From positions 3,438,501 to 3,502,500 of the forward strand of contig CAKKNE010000002.1 of NCBI GenBank assembly GCA_918797485.1: a stretch of 64,000 nt of DNA. The letters are read 5' to 3'. A program made the position numbers and the translations under genes. Below the pieces are notes generated by a model. The model made no database searches, had not been told where the DNA came from, and saw only the letters and a list, made by a program, of their open reading frames with translations. This document shows, piece after piece, positions 30,314 through 39,874 of this stretch (its first letter is position 1; the number at the start of each line of letters is the position of its first letter). This DNA comes from Pelagomonas calceolata. Its lineage: Eukaryota; Sar; Pelagophyceae; Pelagomonadales; Pelagomonadaceae.

Positions 30314-31156
30314 AAAATTCTACGAACACTCTGTCACTGGCACGGTTGGTTGTTTGACTGAAGTTACTTTCCCAGAGAGAGTAGGGGGTGGGGTTTTTGG
30401 CAGTGTCGGGGCTGATCGCCCCTTCCCCTTCCATTGAAGTTCCAAAAAAGCCACCCCCGTGGGGCTGATCGCCCCGTCTAGCCCCGAGTTTCCCATTTTG
30501 ATTATCGCCAAAATTTCGCCAAAAAGTTCAACATAATAATTTTTGCCAACGCCCCTTTTGACCACCGCCCCCCTTTTTGACCACCGCCCTTTTGACCAAC
30601 CCCCCTTTTTCATGTTGACGTCACCGCAAAAAGCAGAAAAGCAAAAAAGCCTCAGGCTGTTTTTCTAACCCCCTAACATGTAGTCAGTTTAGATTTTTTA
30701 ATTATGAGGGACGTTGAGGGCGGTGTGATAGGGACCGTCCCGCTGTCTCCTGCTGGGTTGTGGCAGATTTTGGCGAACCCACTATACTCTCTCGTTGGAA
30801 CCGGCACCTGGCAGGGTTTCAATGACGTTTAGTAACGAAATGTCACTGGCAGAAGTAATAAAGGAAAATTTTTAATCTCTGACAATTCATCCACAGAAAA
30901 CTGAATGTATTTGTACTCATACTATTTGTGAGCCTTGATGTGGGCGCTCATCGTGATCGGTGTCGGAACCTCGGGGTGTGGCGGGGGGCGCGACGGGCGC
31001 TGCGGTCACGCAGGGAGGGAGGGGTTGGCTCCGCGGCCAGGCGGCTAGCTCTAGGCAAAGCACATAAATGATCAGTGGCCCCGGCGGGCAGATGGAGTCC
31101 TCGCCATCCCAACGAAAATACCGACTCCATGCTTACTCGGCCACTGGCATCCCGTC
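30314..31156. other. Intergenic interval between convergent genes, repeat-bearing
   Basis: Contains the GGGGCTGATCGCCCC repeat (30387-30497) shortly after the CtpA stop and an imperfect TTTTGACCACCGCCC tandem repeat at about 30548-30608. No gene seen. Confidence 0.5.
30387..30497 (+). repeat. About 110-bp dispersed repeat with two GGGGCTGATCGCCCC hairpins, copy 1
   Basis: Shares with 51403-51500 the blocks GCAGTGTCGGGGCTGATCGC (one base different in copy 2) and GGGGCTGATCGCCCCGTCTA followed by GCCCCGAGTT. Each copy has two GGGGC-TGATC-GCCCC stem-loops. Both copies lie downstream of a + strand gene's stop codon, in the same orientation. Confidence 0.85.
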
Positions 31157-33259
31157 CTAAACGAGTTCATCCTCGAGGTACGCGTATTCGAAGGTGAAGT
31201 CTGACTTGATGCGCTGGCACCAGCCGGTCTCGTAGTCGAAGTATACGTACGTGCCCTGCTCGAAGGCGTCCGTCGTGGCCTTGGGCTCCTCGTGACGCTG
31301 GAACCACGTCATGTACTTCTTGTGGTAGCGCCAGGACTGCTTCTTGAGCTCGCGCGCGGCGAGGTACTGCTGGTACGTGCCCTGCTGGTAGTAGAACACG
31401 AAGAAGAGCGTGTCCGTGCCGAGGCGCGCGAAGACGGCCGCGCCGTCGAAGACGGCCGCGGGCTGCGTCGGGAAGGCGGCGGGCGTCGCGTAGGGGTTCC
31501 GCGGCACGTACTGCCGCGGCCGCTCGGCGTCGCGCTTGCGCGGCGCGCGGCGCATCGACAGCGCGAGCGCTGCGAGGCGCCGCGCCTCGGCCGCCGCGCG
31601 GTGCGCGCGCAGGTCGTCCGCCGAGGCCGCGCCGGCGCCCGGCGGCGGCGGCGGCGGCGCGCGCGCGTCGAGGAGGCGCGCGTACGTGTCGTCCGCGGCC
31701 GCGGGGTCCGTGCGGTCGAGGAGCGGCTCGAGCGAGGCGCCCGGCGCGAAGCACGCGTCGACGCCCGGCGCCGGCGCCGGCGCGGCGCCCGCCGCCGCCG
31801 TCGCCGGCGCGGCTGCCGCCGCCGCCGCGGGGGGCGCTGCGGGCGCGGGCCCGATCGCCGGCGCGGCCGCCGCCCCCGCCGCCGCGCCGCCACCGCCGCC
31901 GCCCCGTGCGAGGCGCGCGAGGAGGGCCGCGTCGCCGCCGGCCGCCGGCGGCGCGGCCGCCGCCGCGCGGCCGCTGGCCGCGTAGGGCGCGTAGCCGCCG
32001 GCCGCGCCGGCGGCGCCCGGCGGCGCCGGCGCGGCGCCCGGCGGCAGCGCCTGGCGCGCGGCGGCGGCGAACGGCGCCGCCGTCGCCGGCCGTGGCGCCG
32101 GGCGGTCCGTGCGCTGCTTGAGGATGGCGGCGAGGCTCGAGCCGCCCGGCGCCGCGGCGGCCGGCGGCGCCGCCGGCGCCGGCGCCGCCGGGGCCTTGGC
32201 GGGCGCGGCGGGCGCGGCGGGCGCCGCGGCCCGCTTGGCCGCCGGCGCCGGCGCCGGCGCCGCCGGCGCCGGCGGCTTCGAGGCGACGGCGCGCCCGATC
32301 GTCAGCGGCACCGCCTGGACCGGCTTCGCCTTGGCCGCGCGCGCGAGGCGCTTCTCCTCGCGCTCGCGCTCCTTGAGCAGCGCGCGGTCGCGCTTGCGTC
32401 GCGCCTTGGCGTCGAGGCCGTCGTCGTCGTCGGCGGGCGCGCCGCCGCCGCGCGCGACCGCGCCCTCGTCGCGGGCCTCGCGCGGCGCGCCGAGCTCGAG
32501 GCCCTCGAAGATGTCCATGGTCTCGTCGTACGCGTCCGCGAAGTCGGGCTCCTGGTTGGCGTCGATGTAGTACTCGACGTCCTCGCGCACCTCGTCGACG
32601 CGCTCGGGCGTCAGGACGCTGTTGTCCAGGAGCCGCGCGATCTGCTCGAGGCGCGCGACGTGCCACTTGTGGCGCCGCACGCTCGCCTCGAGGGCCTCGA
32701 CCTCGGCGCGGTGCTTCTTCGCGCCGCGGCCCGCCGAGAGGCGCTCGACGTCGGCCTCGGCCGCGTCGACCTGCGCGCCGAGGCGGTCCGCCGCGTCGCG
32801 GAGCCAGGCGCGCGTGCTCCGCCGGGCCGCCTCGTGCGGGTCGACGCGCGCCTCGCGCGCGAGGCCCTCCTTCGAGTACGTCTTGGTCTTGGTCTCCTTC
32901 TCGCAGACCTTGAACTGCTCCATCTTCGTCTCGATGAGCTTCCGCGCCGTCGCGAGCGCGCGCTTGTCCTTGACCTGCGCGGAAGACAACCGGGGCTCCG
33001 GCGCGCGTAACGTAACAGAAATTGCCCGCGTCGCGGCGCGGCGGCCGACGTCGCTCGACGCCGCCCACGTCTTGATCTGGTCGCGGTGCCGCTGCAGCTT
33101 CTTGATCTCCTTCTTGAGGTCGACCTCGTACTTCTCCTTCTGGTTCTGCTGCGTCGCGCTGTAGACCTTGTCCCACACCTCGTCGAAGACCTCCACGCCC
33201 TCCTCGACCTTCTTGAGCGTGCGGTCGATCTCCGTCTGGAGCTTGCGGTTGGCGCTCAT
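31157..33259 (-). CDS. CNOT3: CCR4-NOT complex subunit NOT3/NOT5
   Basis: Exon 1 is 33259-33050 and exon 2 is 32974-31157 (675 aa). The N-terminal Not3 domain starts RKLQTEIDRTLKKVEEGVEV and contains KEIKKLQRHRDQIKTW. After splicing, KTWAASSD is followed by VKDKRALATARKLIETKM, matching the family, which lacks the 25 residues encoded by the 75-bp intron. A long Ala/Pro-rich linker follows. The C-terminal NOT box contains TDTLFFVFYYQQGTYQQYLA and KYMTWFQRHEEPK. The protein is part of the mRNA deadenylation complex. The intron has no stop and is in frame, so retention would give a readable protein. Confidence 0.94.
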   Translation of the reverse strand: MSANRKLQTEIDRTLKKVEEGVEVFDEVWDKVYSATQQNQKEKYEVDLKKEIKKLQRHRDQIKTWAASSDVGRRAATRAISVTLRAPEPRLSSAQVKDKRALATARKLIETKMEQFKVCEKETKTKTYSKEGLAREARVDPHEAARRSTRAWLRDAADRLGAQVDAAEADVERLSAGRGAKKHRAEVEALEASVRRHKWHVARLEQIARLLDNSVLTPERVDEVREDVEYYIDANQEPDFADAYDETMDIFEGLELGAPREARDEGAVARGGGAPADDDDGLDAKARRKRDRALLKEREREEKRLARAAKAKPVQAVPLTIGRAVASKPPAPAAPAPAPAAKRAAAPAAPAAPAKAPAAPAPAAPPAAAAPGGSSLAAILKQRTDRPAPRPATAAPFAAAARQALPPGAAPAPPGAAGAAGGYAPYAASGRAAAAAPPAAGGDAALLARLARGGGGGGAAAGAAAAPAIGPAPAAPPAAAAAAAPATAAAGAAPAPAPGVDACFAPGASLEPLLDRTDPAAADDTYARLLDARAPPPPPPGAGAASADDLRAHRAAAEARRLAALALSMRRAPRKRDAERPRQYVPRNPYATPAAFPTQPAAVFDGAAVFARLGTDTLFFVFYYQQGTYQQYLAARELKKQSWRYHKKYMTWFQRHEEPKATTDAFEQGTYVYFDYETGWCQRIKSDFTFEYAYLEDELV
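32975..33049 (-). mobile_element. Decayed introner remnant acting as the NOT3/5 intron
   Basis: 75-bp GT-AG intron. In gene sense its 3' end reads CCGGTTGTCTTCCGCGCAG, 15 of 19 identical to the end of introner copy 1 (CCGGTTGATTTCCACACAG). The 5' half is too changed to align securely. The TSD copies (GTCGGCCG, GTCAAGGA) keep only the first bases. Read as an old, shortened introner. Confidence 0.65.
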
Positions 33260-34127
33260 GGTGATCGCTCTCGGCTTGAGCTCTAAAAGGACTTGATAGT
33301 AGAGAACCCGAACTCACCCTAGGGGGTCCGAGCCTCGGTTGATCAGGAAGCGTCTTCAGGAAGCAAAGCTAGCTAGCGTTGAGATGTTACTGCTGCTCCA
33401 CACCTAAGGCTTGAGCGCGAGCTCGTTTTAGCCGCCTAGTGTGTTCCGCTAGACCCAAGTTAACATAAAAAATATAATGTTCGGAAATCGCCGTAGCTCT
33501 CCCAGCCGCTATTAGCCTTCTTAGAACCCTCTGTATGATCGATATAAGTTGTATTGAATTTTCTTCTCCCGCAGACAGCGTCTCCAACGGTCTCTGCGAT
33601 GCAAAGCTCCACGTCCATAAACACACGTGCCTCCTACGAAACTACTTGAAGGCAACTTCACCCAACATATTAACCTACTTGAAGGCAACTTGACCCCCAA
33701 ACTAACCTACTTGAGGTCAAGTTGCCTCTAACCTCAATCCTAACACTTTAATCCTAAGGGACGGGTTTTGACGCAATTCAATTTAGGGCAGGAATTGGCG
33801 CCAAAAAAAAGAAGACGCAGGTTAGGAGAGGCCGTTGGGTGGTCAACGGCGTGTGATTTCACACCCGTTGCCAGTCAACACACTCTCTCTCATATAATCG
33901 TTCAAGGAACTCGCCACGTTCTTTCTTCTCGGAGGCCTTGTATATGTACGGGAGGGAAAATCGAGGACGCCAAGGACTTCTGCTTAAACCGCTTGGCAGT
34001 CTTCCGCCCCGCGCGGGCCCGGGGCTTCCCAGGGGAGTAGACCGAGCGGTAAAGGAGGTCTCGGGGCTGCCGCCCGCCCGGGGGACTTCGGAGACGTCGG
34101 CCGCGTGTTGGCAGGCCCGGGTACTTA
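33260..34127. other. Intergenic interval with a short tandem and inverted repeat
   Basis: No gene seen. At 33641-33726 three copies of CTACTTGAAGGCAACTT-like sequence occur. Within them GGCAACTTGACC (33684-33695) is inverted as GGTCAAGTTGCC (33715-33726). Confidence 0.5.
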
Positions 34128-35931
34128 TCAAGATGTGGGCGGCGCGGCCGGCTCGCCATCGACGGGCTCGGCGAGGACCTCGCGGACGCGTCGCGCGTCC
34201 GAGCGCGCGACGGTGAAGCGGTACCCCGAGTCGACGACGGCGACGCCGACGGCGGGAATCTCGCCGTGGACGGCGCAGAGGTAGCCCGACAGCGTCACGC
34301 AGTCGAACGCGCGGTCGTCGAGCGGCGGCGCGGCGGCGCCGCCGCTGCCGCCGCCGCCTCCGCCTCCGGCGGGCGCCGGCGGCGGGCCGAAGAGCGCGGC
34401 GCGGACGTCGTCCAGCTCGGCCTCGCCGCGGACCACGTACGTCCTGGACGCGCCCCCCCGGCCGCGGTCCCCGGCGCCGCGCACGACCTGGATGAGCGAG
34501 CGGTCGGCCCGGTCGGCGCCCTCGGCCGCGTCGTCCTCGTCGTAGATCTCCCCGACGACCTCCTCGAGGATATCTTCCAGCGTCACGATGCCCGCGGTGC
34601 CGCCGTACTCGTCCACCACGACGGCGAGGTGCCGCCGCCGCCGCCGGAGGCTCTCGAGCGCGGCCCAGACCTGTGCGTAAATTAACCAGTGAGTCGGGTG
34701 CACCCGATAATTCTTCACTAAGTCATTTCTCGGCGAGAACGCGGCCGTGTTGGCTGAAACGAGCGGTAATAGACCACAACTCCACGCCGTCGAGCAGGCG
34801 TCGCGTCGATGGCGTGGAGGTCATGATTGAGCCGTGGCGAGGCGCGTCGCGAGAAATTGATTGAGCACTGGCCCAGACGCTCATGGAGCCCGGCACGAAG
34901 TACGGCGACTCGAGGGCCGGCTCGTCGCGCGCGCGCGTCGCGCGCAGCGCCGCCGCGCCGCCGCGCTCCGCGTAGCGGATCAGCGTCTTCGCGAGGAGCA
35001 CGCCCACGACGTCGTCGACGTCCTTCTCGTAGACGAGGACGCGGCTGCGCTTCGCTGCGCGCATGAGGTCCAGCGCCTCGCTGAGCGGTGCGCCGCCGGC
35101 CAGCGCCACGACGTCGACGCGCGGCGTCATCACCTCCGCGACGCGCGTCGCGCGCAGGTCCAGCACGCCGTCGACCATGCGCGACTCCCGCGCGCCGAGC
35201 GCGCCGCTGCGCCGCGCGCCGGCGACCAGCAGCCGCAGGCCGCGCTCCGAGACGCCCAGCGCGGCGGCGTCGCCCCGCGCGGCGAGGCCGAGCGGCGCGA
35301 GGCACAGCTGCGCGAGCGCGCCGAAGAACGCGCCGACCGGGGCGAGGACGACGGCGGCCGCGCGCACGAGCGGCACCGCGCGCCGCGCGACGCGCTCGGC
35401 GTTCGCGACGGCGAGCGTCTTCGGCAGCAGCTCGCCGAGGAAGATCGAGCCCGCGGCGAAGCCCAGCGTCGCCGCCGCCGCGCGCCGCGGCGCGCCGGCG
35501 CAGAGCTCGGCCAGCGCCGACGCCGCCAGCGCCGTGCCGCAGACCGTGCACGCCGTCGAGCAGACCAGCAGCGTGTAGAGCACGCGCGTGATGTCGCGGT
35601 CGAGCATGGTGAAGACGCCTGTCGACGGCTCGGCCTCGGCGAACTCCTTGACCTTCCACGGGTACAGCGTCGTGATGGCCACCTCCGCGGCGTGCAGGAG
35701 CGCCGACGAGAGGAAGAGCGCCGCGAAGGTCGCGAGCTTGCGCGCGTGGCCGCCGCGCGCGGCAGCCACCGCCGCTCCCGGGGATCCACCAAACGAGAGT
35801 CCCGCGGCCCGGAGCCGCGGGCGCGCGCGCCGCGCAGCGGCGCCCGCGCGCCTCGCGCGCCAGTCGGGCGCGGCGACGAAGCTCTGCGCGGACCCCAAAG
35901 CTGCGGCTAATAGCCAAATGGAGGGCCTCAT
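34128..35931 (-). CDS. CNNM/DUF21 plus CBS-pair plus CorC-type transporter protein, probably plastid
   Basis: Exon 1 is 35931-34879 and exon 2 is 34670-34128 (531 aa). The signal-like N-terminus ([17 protein letters not shown]) suggests plastid import. The DUF21 membrane domain has several hydrophobic helices and the [17 protein letters not shown] motif. Then comes a CBS pair starting [15 protein letters not shown]. Splicing gives [20 protein letters not shown] then [20 protein letters not shown], the conserved second CBS half. The C-terminal CorC/HlyC transporter-associated domain follows. Family members handle Mg2+ or related cations. The intron is introner copy 3. Confidence 0.9.
34671..34870 (-). 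mobile_element. Introner copy 3, intron in the CNNM-CBS gene
   Basis: 200 bp flanked by a perfect 8-bp TSD, GCCCAGAC at 34663-34670 and 34871-34878. TIRs are more diverged (CTGTGCGTAAATTAA at left; the reverse complement of the right end is CAGTGCTCAATCAAT). The interior matches copies 1 and 2, including CTTCACTAAGTCATTTCTCG and the CCACGCCATCGA / TCGACGGCGTGG stem. The intron is TSD plus element (34671-34878, GT-AG). It lies in the same orientation to its gene as copy 1. Confidence 0.93.
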
Positions 35932-36713
35932 GACAGTACCCCTGAGGCCGCCGAAAGTCGAACTACGGCGACCAGGACGCGGCCGAGGCTGAGGCTAGAT
36001 ATAATATGATTGTAACCTTACCGTAGGTACCGTACCGGAGGTAGGCTGGAGGAGGGGAACAGGTCGGGGGGGGAGTTTCAACAATAGTCGCCGGCTTCGA
36101 CGCGAGCGGCGCGCATGGTAGCCTAATCATCTCTAGGCGGCTCCTCGGAGCACTCGCCAAGAACGCCGCGGACTTCAACGACATGCTCCACAACGCCCGC
36201 GCCGACGTCTTGGAGATCGACGACGTCGTCGCGTTCTTCATCATCCTCATCCGCCACGTCCAGGAGGAGGCGGCCGCGGGGGCCGCTCCGATGGAGGAGT
36301 GATTGCCTTAGGCGACGGCCAACAGCTAGTAGGGGGGACACCCAAAACTCAAAATTCTATGACTCCCCCGGGACCCCCAGCCCACCACCATGCTTTAGAG
36401 GGACCTTACCGGGGGCGGGGGGCACCCGGAGAGTGCTGTAATGTCGCCGGGGGCCGGCCCGAGGTACTCCGCGCGCGCTGTAATTTAGGAGGAGTACCAA
36501 TGCCAGTGGGTCACTATTATACCTTTGGATAATATGGAATAGTACTCGCTTCTTTTATACTATGTTAAGTTCACCGGGTAGGCACACTGCTCCGGATAGC
36601 GTGCGCATAACCCGCGAGCACACCCCCGGGGACCTTTACTCACTTCTTTACTCTGCAGCCTAATGTGCTCGTCAGGTCAGACCTCGCTCCCTCCCGAGGA
36701 ACCCGTTTTTCTC
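35932..36713. other. Intergenic interval with a candidate exon
   Basis: Contains a GTACCGTAGGTAC repeat at 36019-36037 (upstream of the CNNM-CBS start) and an open + strand segment at 36138-36302. The rest is featureless. Confidence 0.4.
36138..36302 (+). CDS. Possible terminal exon of a small helical protein
   Basis: After ATCATCTCTAG the frame runs 54 residues to TGA 36300 with strong GC-rich codon bias (RLLGALAKNAADFNDMLHNA then ADVLEIDDVVAFFIILIRHV). It looks like an amphipathic helical protein end. No upstream exon or start could be fixed. No family recognised. Confidence 0.3.
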   Translation, partial: RLLGALAKNAADFNDMLHNARADVLEIDDVVAFFIILIRHVQEEAAAGAAPMEE

Positions 36714-37733
36714 TCAGTAGAGCTTGGCGATCTCGTACTCGTCGTCGGCGATGTGCCGCCTGCGAACCTCGTCCGAGTCCTCGCGGCGGCGGTCCGCGTC
36801 GCGCGCGAGGCTCGCGGCGAAGCGCGCGGCCTCGGCGTCGGACATCGCGTAGGGCGAGTACTCGTCCGAGGGAAACGCGCCGGTCCGCACCGCGTCCCTG
36901 AACGCCGCGAGGCCGCGGCGCGACTCCTTCCCCACCTCCGCGAAGACGCGGCAGAACCGGGGCACGTGGCTCGCATGGTGCGGGTGCGCCAGCGACCCCA
37001 GGAGGTCCGAGTACACCAGGACCTGGCCGTCGCAGCCGGGGCCGGCGCCGATGCCCACGCACGGCACGGCGAGCGCCCGCGAGAGCGCGGCGCCGACGGT
37101 CGCCGGCACGCACTCGGCGACGACGGCGAACGCGCCCGCCCGCTCCAGCGCGAGGGCCTCGTCGACGAGGCGCCGCGCCCGCCGCGCCGTGCGGCCCTGC
37201 GCGCGGAAGCCGCCCGTCACGGCGACGGCCTGGGGCGTCAGGCCCACGTGGCCCATCACGGCGACGCCCGCGTCGACGAGCGTCTCCACGGTCGCGGCGA
37301 CGCGCGGGGAGCCGCCCTCGACCTTGACGCCGTCGGCGCCGCCCTCCTTGACAGCGCGGTGCGCCGCGCGCAGCGCGACCGCTGGCGACTCCTCGTAGGC
37401 GCCGAACGGCAGGTCCATCACGAGCAGCGGCGCGTCGCCGACCGCCCCCAGGCCGCGGCGCGCGGCGCGGCAGTGGTGCAGCATCTCGTCGAGCGTCACG
37501 GGCCGCGTGTCGGCGTAGCCCAGCGCGACCATGCCGAGCGAGTCGCCGCAGAGCGCCACGTCGACGCCGGCGGCGCCGACGTGCGCGGCCGACGGGTAGT
37601 CATGCGCCGTCACCATGCAGATCTTCTCGCCGAGGCGCTTCATGCGCAGCAGGCCCATGGCCGTGACCTTGCGCCGCGCCGCCGCGGTCTCACCCGAGAG
37701 CGCGCGGACGGGCGCGGCCGCCGCGCGCCGCAT
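36714..37733 (-). CDS. panB: Ketopantoate hydroxymethyltransferase (PanB)
   Basis: 339 aa. 3-Methyl-2-oxobutanoate hydroxymethyltransferase, first committed step of pantothenate synthesis, using methylene-THF. Recognised by KICMVTAHDYPSAAHVG, the metal-ligand CGDSLGMVALGY, DLPFGAYEESP, GADGVKVEGG, GHVGLTPQAV, a VPATVGAALSRALAVPCVGI region and IGAGPGCDGQVLVYSDLLG. An N-terminal basic leader (MRRAAAAPVRALSG) suggests mitochondrial import. A 36-bp palindrome lies 70 bp upstream. Single exon. Confidence 0.96.
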   Translation of the reverse strand: MRRAAAAPVRALSGETAAARRKVTAMGLLRMKRLGEKICMVTAHDYPSAAHVGAAGVDVALCGDSLGMVALGYADTRPVTLDEMLHHCRAARRGLGAVGDAPLLVMDLPFGAYEESPAVALRAAHRAVKEGGADGVKVEGGSPRVAATVETLVDAGVAVMGHVGLTPQAVAVTGGFRAQGRTARRARRLVDEALALERAGAFAVVAECVPATVGAALSRALAVPCVGIGAGPGCDGQVLVYSDLLGSLAHPHHASHVPRFCRVFAEVGKESRRGLAAFRDAVRTGAFPSDEYSPYAMSDAEAARFAASLARDADRRREDSDEVRRRHIADDEYEIAKLY

Positions 37734-37795
37734 GGCCGCGCCAGCCCCTGTGGCTCAGCACCCTGTGGCTCCGAGTGCGCTCCCCAAAGGTTACT

Positions 37796-37840
37796 GGTAC
37801 CGTAGGTACCGTAGGTACCTACGTAGGTACCTACGGTACC
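37796..37840. repeat. Palindromic GGTACC/GTAGGTACC array upstream of PanB
   Basis: Positions 37805-37840 form a perfect 36-bp palindrome made of GGTACC and CTACG units. The array extends a few bases beyond on both sides. It lies 63-107 bp upstream of the PanB start. Related arrays occur at 36019, 49921, 61029, 61501 and 62158. Confidence 0.85.
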
Positions 37841-38417
37841 TAGGGGACCGCAGGTACTTACCTAGTAGGAGGTCCGAGGGGCCAGCGCTGGGTACTAGTA
37901 GGAAGTGCGGGGCCGCGCGAGAGCTCCGGGGGACGCGCAAAAGACAACAGGTAAACCGGAATATAGTATCCCAAGCGGCCCTAGCGGCGCGGCAGCTGGC
38001 CGCGAGCCTCTTCGCCAAAATCGGGAAACCGACTCAGCAGTGGCGTCCTCGGGAGTAAGCGGAAACGCTCGTTTCGCCATCGAGGTCGAAGTGGCCGTGG
38101 CGCGCGTCGGGCGGCGTGCGGCACGCATCGCACACGTCACACGGTTTTCGGAACAAGCGAAACCGCAGCGTGGGACATGGCCCTATACGAGACGTCGGAA
38201 AATAGCTGTTACTCGGATTTTGGGGCGCAGGACCTGAGGTCCAGTCCTCTACGAGTCCAGGCCCGACATCTGGACGTGACCGTCCGGCGGGGGGGCCGAG
38301 CCGTAGCGGGGGGGGGGGAGTTAGGTGATTGGTTGCCACCAGCCAGGTACGACCCGTGCTTCCGCACGAACCATCACGATATTTAAGTAAAGCCTTCAAA
38401 GGGGGGGACGCCAGGTC

Positions 38418-38452
38418 ATGAGTGAGTGAGTGAGTGAGTGAGTGAGTGAGTG
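38418..38452. repeat. GAGT tetranucleotide microsatellite
   Basis: About seven tandem GAGT units (ATGAGTGAGTGAGTGAGTGA and onward). Confidence 0.9.
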
Positions 38453-38596
38453 TGAGTCTTAATCGATCCGAAATTACCGGCTTTTTCGCATGAAGTCTCC
38501 GAGGGCTCGGTCCTTCCCCCCCCCCGGTCAGGGGTCTGTACGGAGGTCGATGACGCCGTGAGGGACTGCCCTGCGTGAAACCTCGTTTTGGCCTGG

Positions 38597-38678
38597 CCCC
38601 AGCGTGCCGGTGCGGTCTCCGGCTTGCTAAAACGGTTTTTCACGCGGGCAAGCCGGAGACCGCACCCGCACGCTGGGG
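38597..38678. repeat. Long hairpin: 31-bp arms with one mismatch, 20-bp loop
   Basis: Left arm 38597-38627 and right arm 38648-38678. The right arm's reverse complement differs from the left by one base (CCCCAGCGTGCCGGTG versus CCCCAGCGTGCGGGTG). There is no neighbouring gene within 900 bp. Confidence 0.9.
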
Positions 38679-39311
38679 TCAGTGTGAAAACGCTGTCGAC
38701 TTCGAAACCCGCGAGCGTCTAGGGCCCGGGGCTCAGCGTCAATTGATTTTTCTTTAGCTTTCTCTTAGCTCTACGGCCTGTGTGCTCATCAGGCTGCTCC
38801 AAACAGCGCCTCCTCGTCACGCGTTTCGCCCACAGCAACGACGCGCGACACGCTTTTCGTTTGGTTAGGGCGATGCACTGGCGGCCGGCGCGAGGATGTA
38901 CGCACGGTAGAGTAAAGTCTCGGCGTTGCTCGGCGGCGGCGCTGTAGAAGTGAGGAGGTCAAAAACCCGTTTAGTAGATTTAGCTACCTGCGCCCCCCGC
39001 AGCTGCATGCGTCCAGCAAGGCGGCTACAACGGTCCAGGTGATTTGGCCGTAGCGCCGCCAGCAAGACGTCCGTGCCTATAATACCCTTCTTTTAAAAAT
39101 TCAATTGCTCTTTTTTTAATCATGATTGGACCTTTATAAAAAAATTACTAGTATTTGCCAAGTTGTATGGGCGGGATCGCTCCACGGGCAACGTTCATCA
39201 TCATCAGGTCGCGTGCCAATGTAAATTTAAGGGCCTTGGAGCAGCGGTGGCGGCATCTGTGATTAAGACACTGCACCCTGGTCTGTGAGGCCGCGGCCGA
39301 CGCACGCCGGG

Positions 39312-39681
39312 CGCGGACACCGAACCCCAAATATAAGCTCTATACATAGGCGTCTGGTACGGACGCAAATTGAGAATAGGGGACCCACATACCCCTCTAG
39401 GACGTGACCGAAACGGGTAAGCGAAACGATTAGGTTTGGAAATTTTAGTGGCCTGCGAAGGTCGCGCCAGCCTGAGTGGCGTTTCGTGCCGCGTCAGGCG
39501 GCATCTGGCAGCCCACCGGGTACCCGGCCGCGCCTACGCATTCGCCCCACGTCATGTACCCGAGGGCCCCTGGGAGACCAAACTACCAGCATAGAAGCGA
39601 GTTTTTTTTTTCAGTCCAGAGGATATCCAGGGGCCTCTGAAATACCCGCATGTTAGGCCCCAGATGGGCAACTTCGCGACC
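39312..39681 (+). repeat. Dispersed repeat copy A (partner at 49187-49562)
   Basis: About 370 bp. From GGACGTGACCGAAACGGGTA through CAGATGGGCAACTTCGCGAC it is nearly identical to copy B. The first 80 bp are more diverged (CGGACACCGAACCCCAAAT). Non-coding. Copy B continues further 3' and may be the fuller form. Confidence 0.9.
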
Positions 39682-39874
39682 TCTATTCTTCCTCGACCCT
39701 TGATAATATCCACATATGGTACGAATAACCTTGTGGTCCTATCAAGCGATTTAGGCCCAACGCACCGAGCACCTGTGCATTTAGCACGCCGAGACTTACC
39801 GGGACTCTCGCCCATTGTACGCTGCATCGTAGCTCACTCTAGCTTGATCTCGCCATTATGATGACATCACCACA

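Larger units (their letters stand above)
37734..39874. other. Gene-poor interval at the composition boundary
   Basis: 2.1 kb with no gene seen. It carries a palindromic GTACCGTAGGTACC cluster (37796-37840), a GAGT microsatellite (about 38418-38452), a long hairpin (38597-38678) and dispersed repeat copy A (39312-39681). Downstream DNA is visibly less GC-rich. Confidence 0.6.

Noticed and set aside
38418-38452. GAGT repeat as a CRISPR-like or telomeric array
   Set aside because: A simple 4-bp microsatellite without spacers; it does not match the telomere repeats I know.
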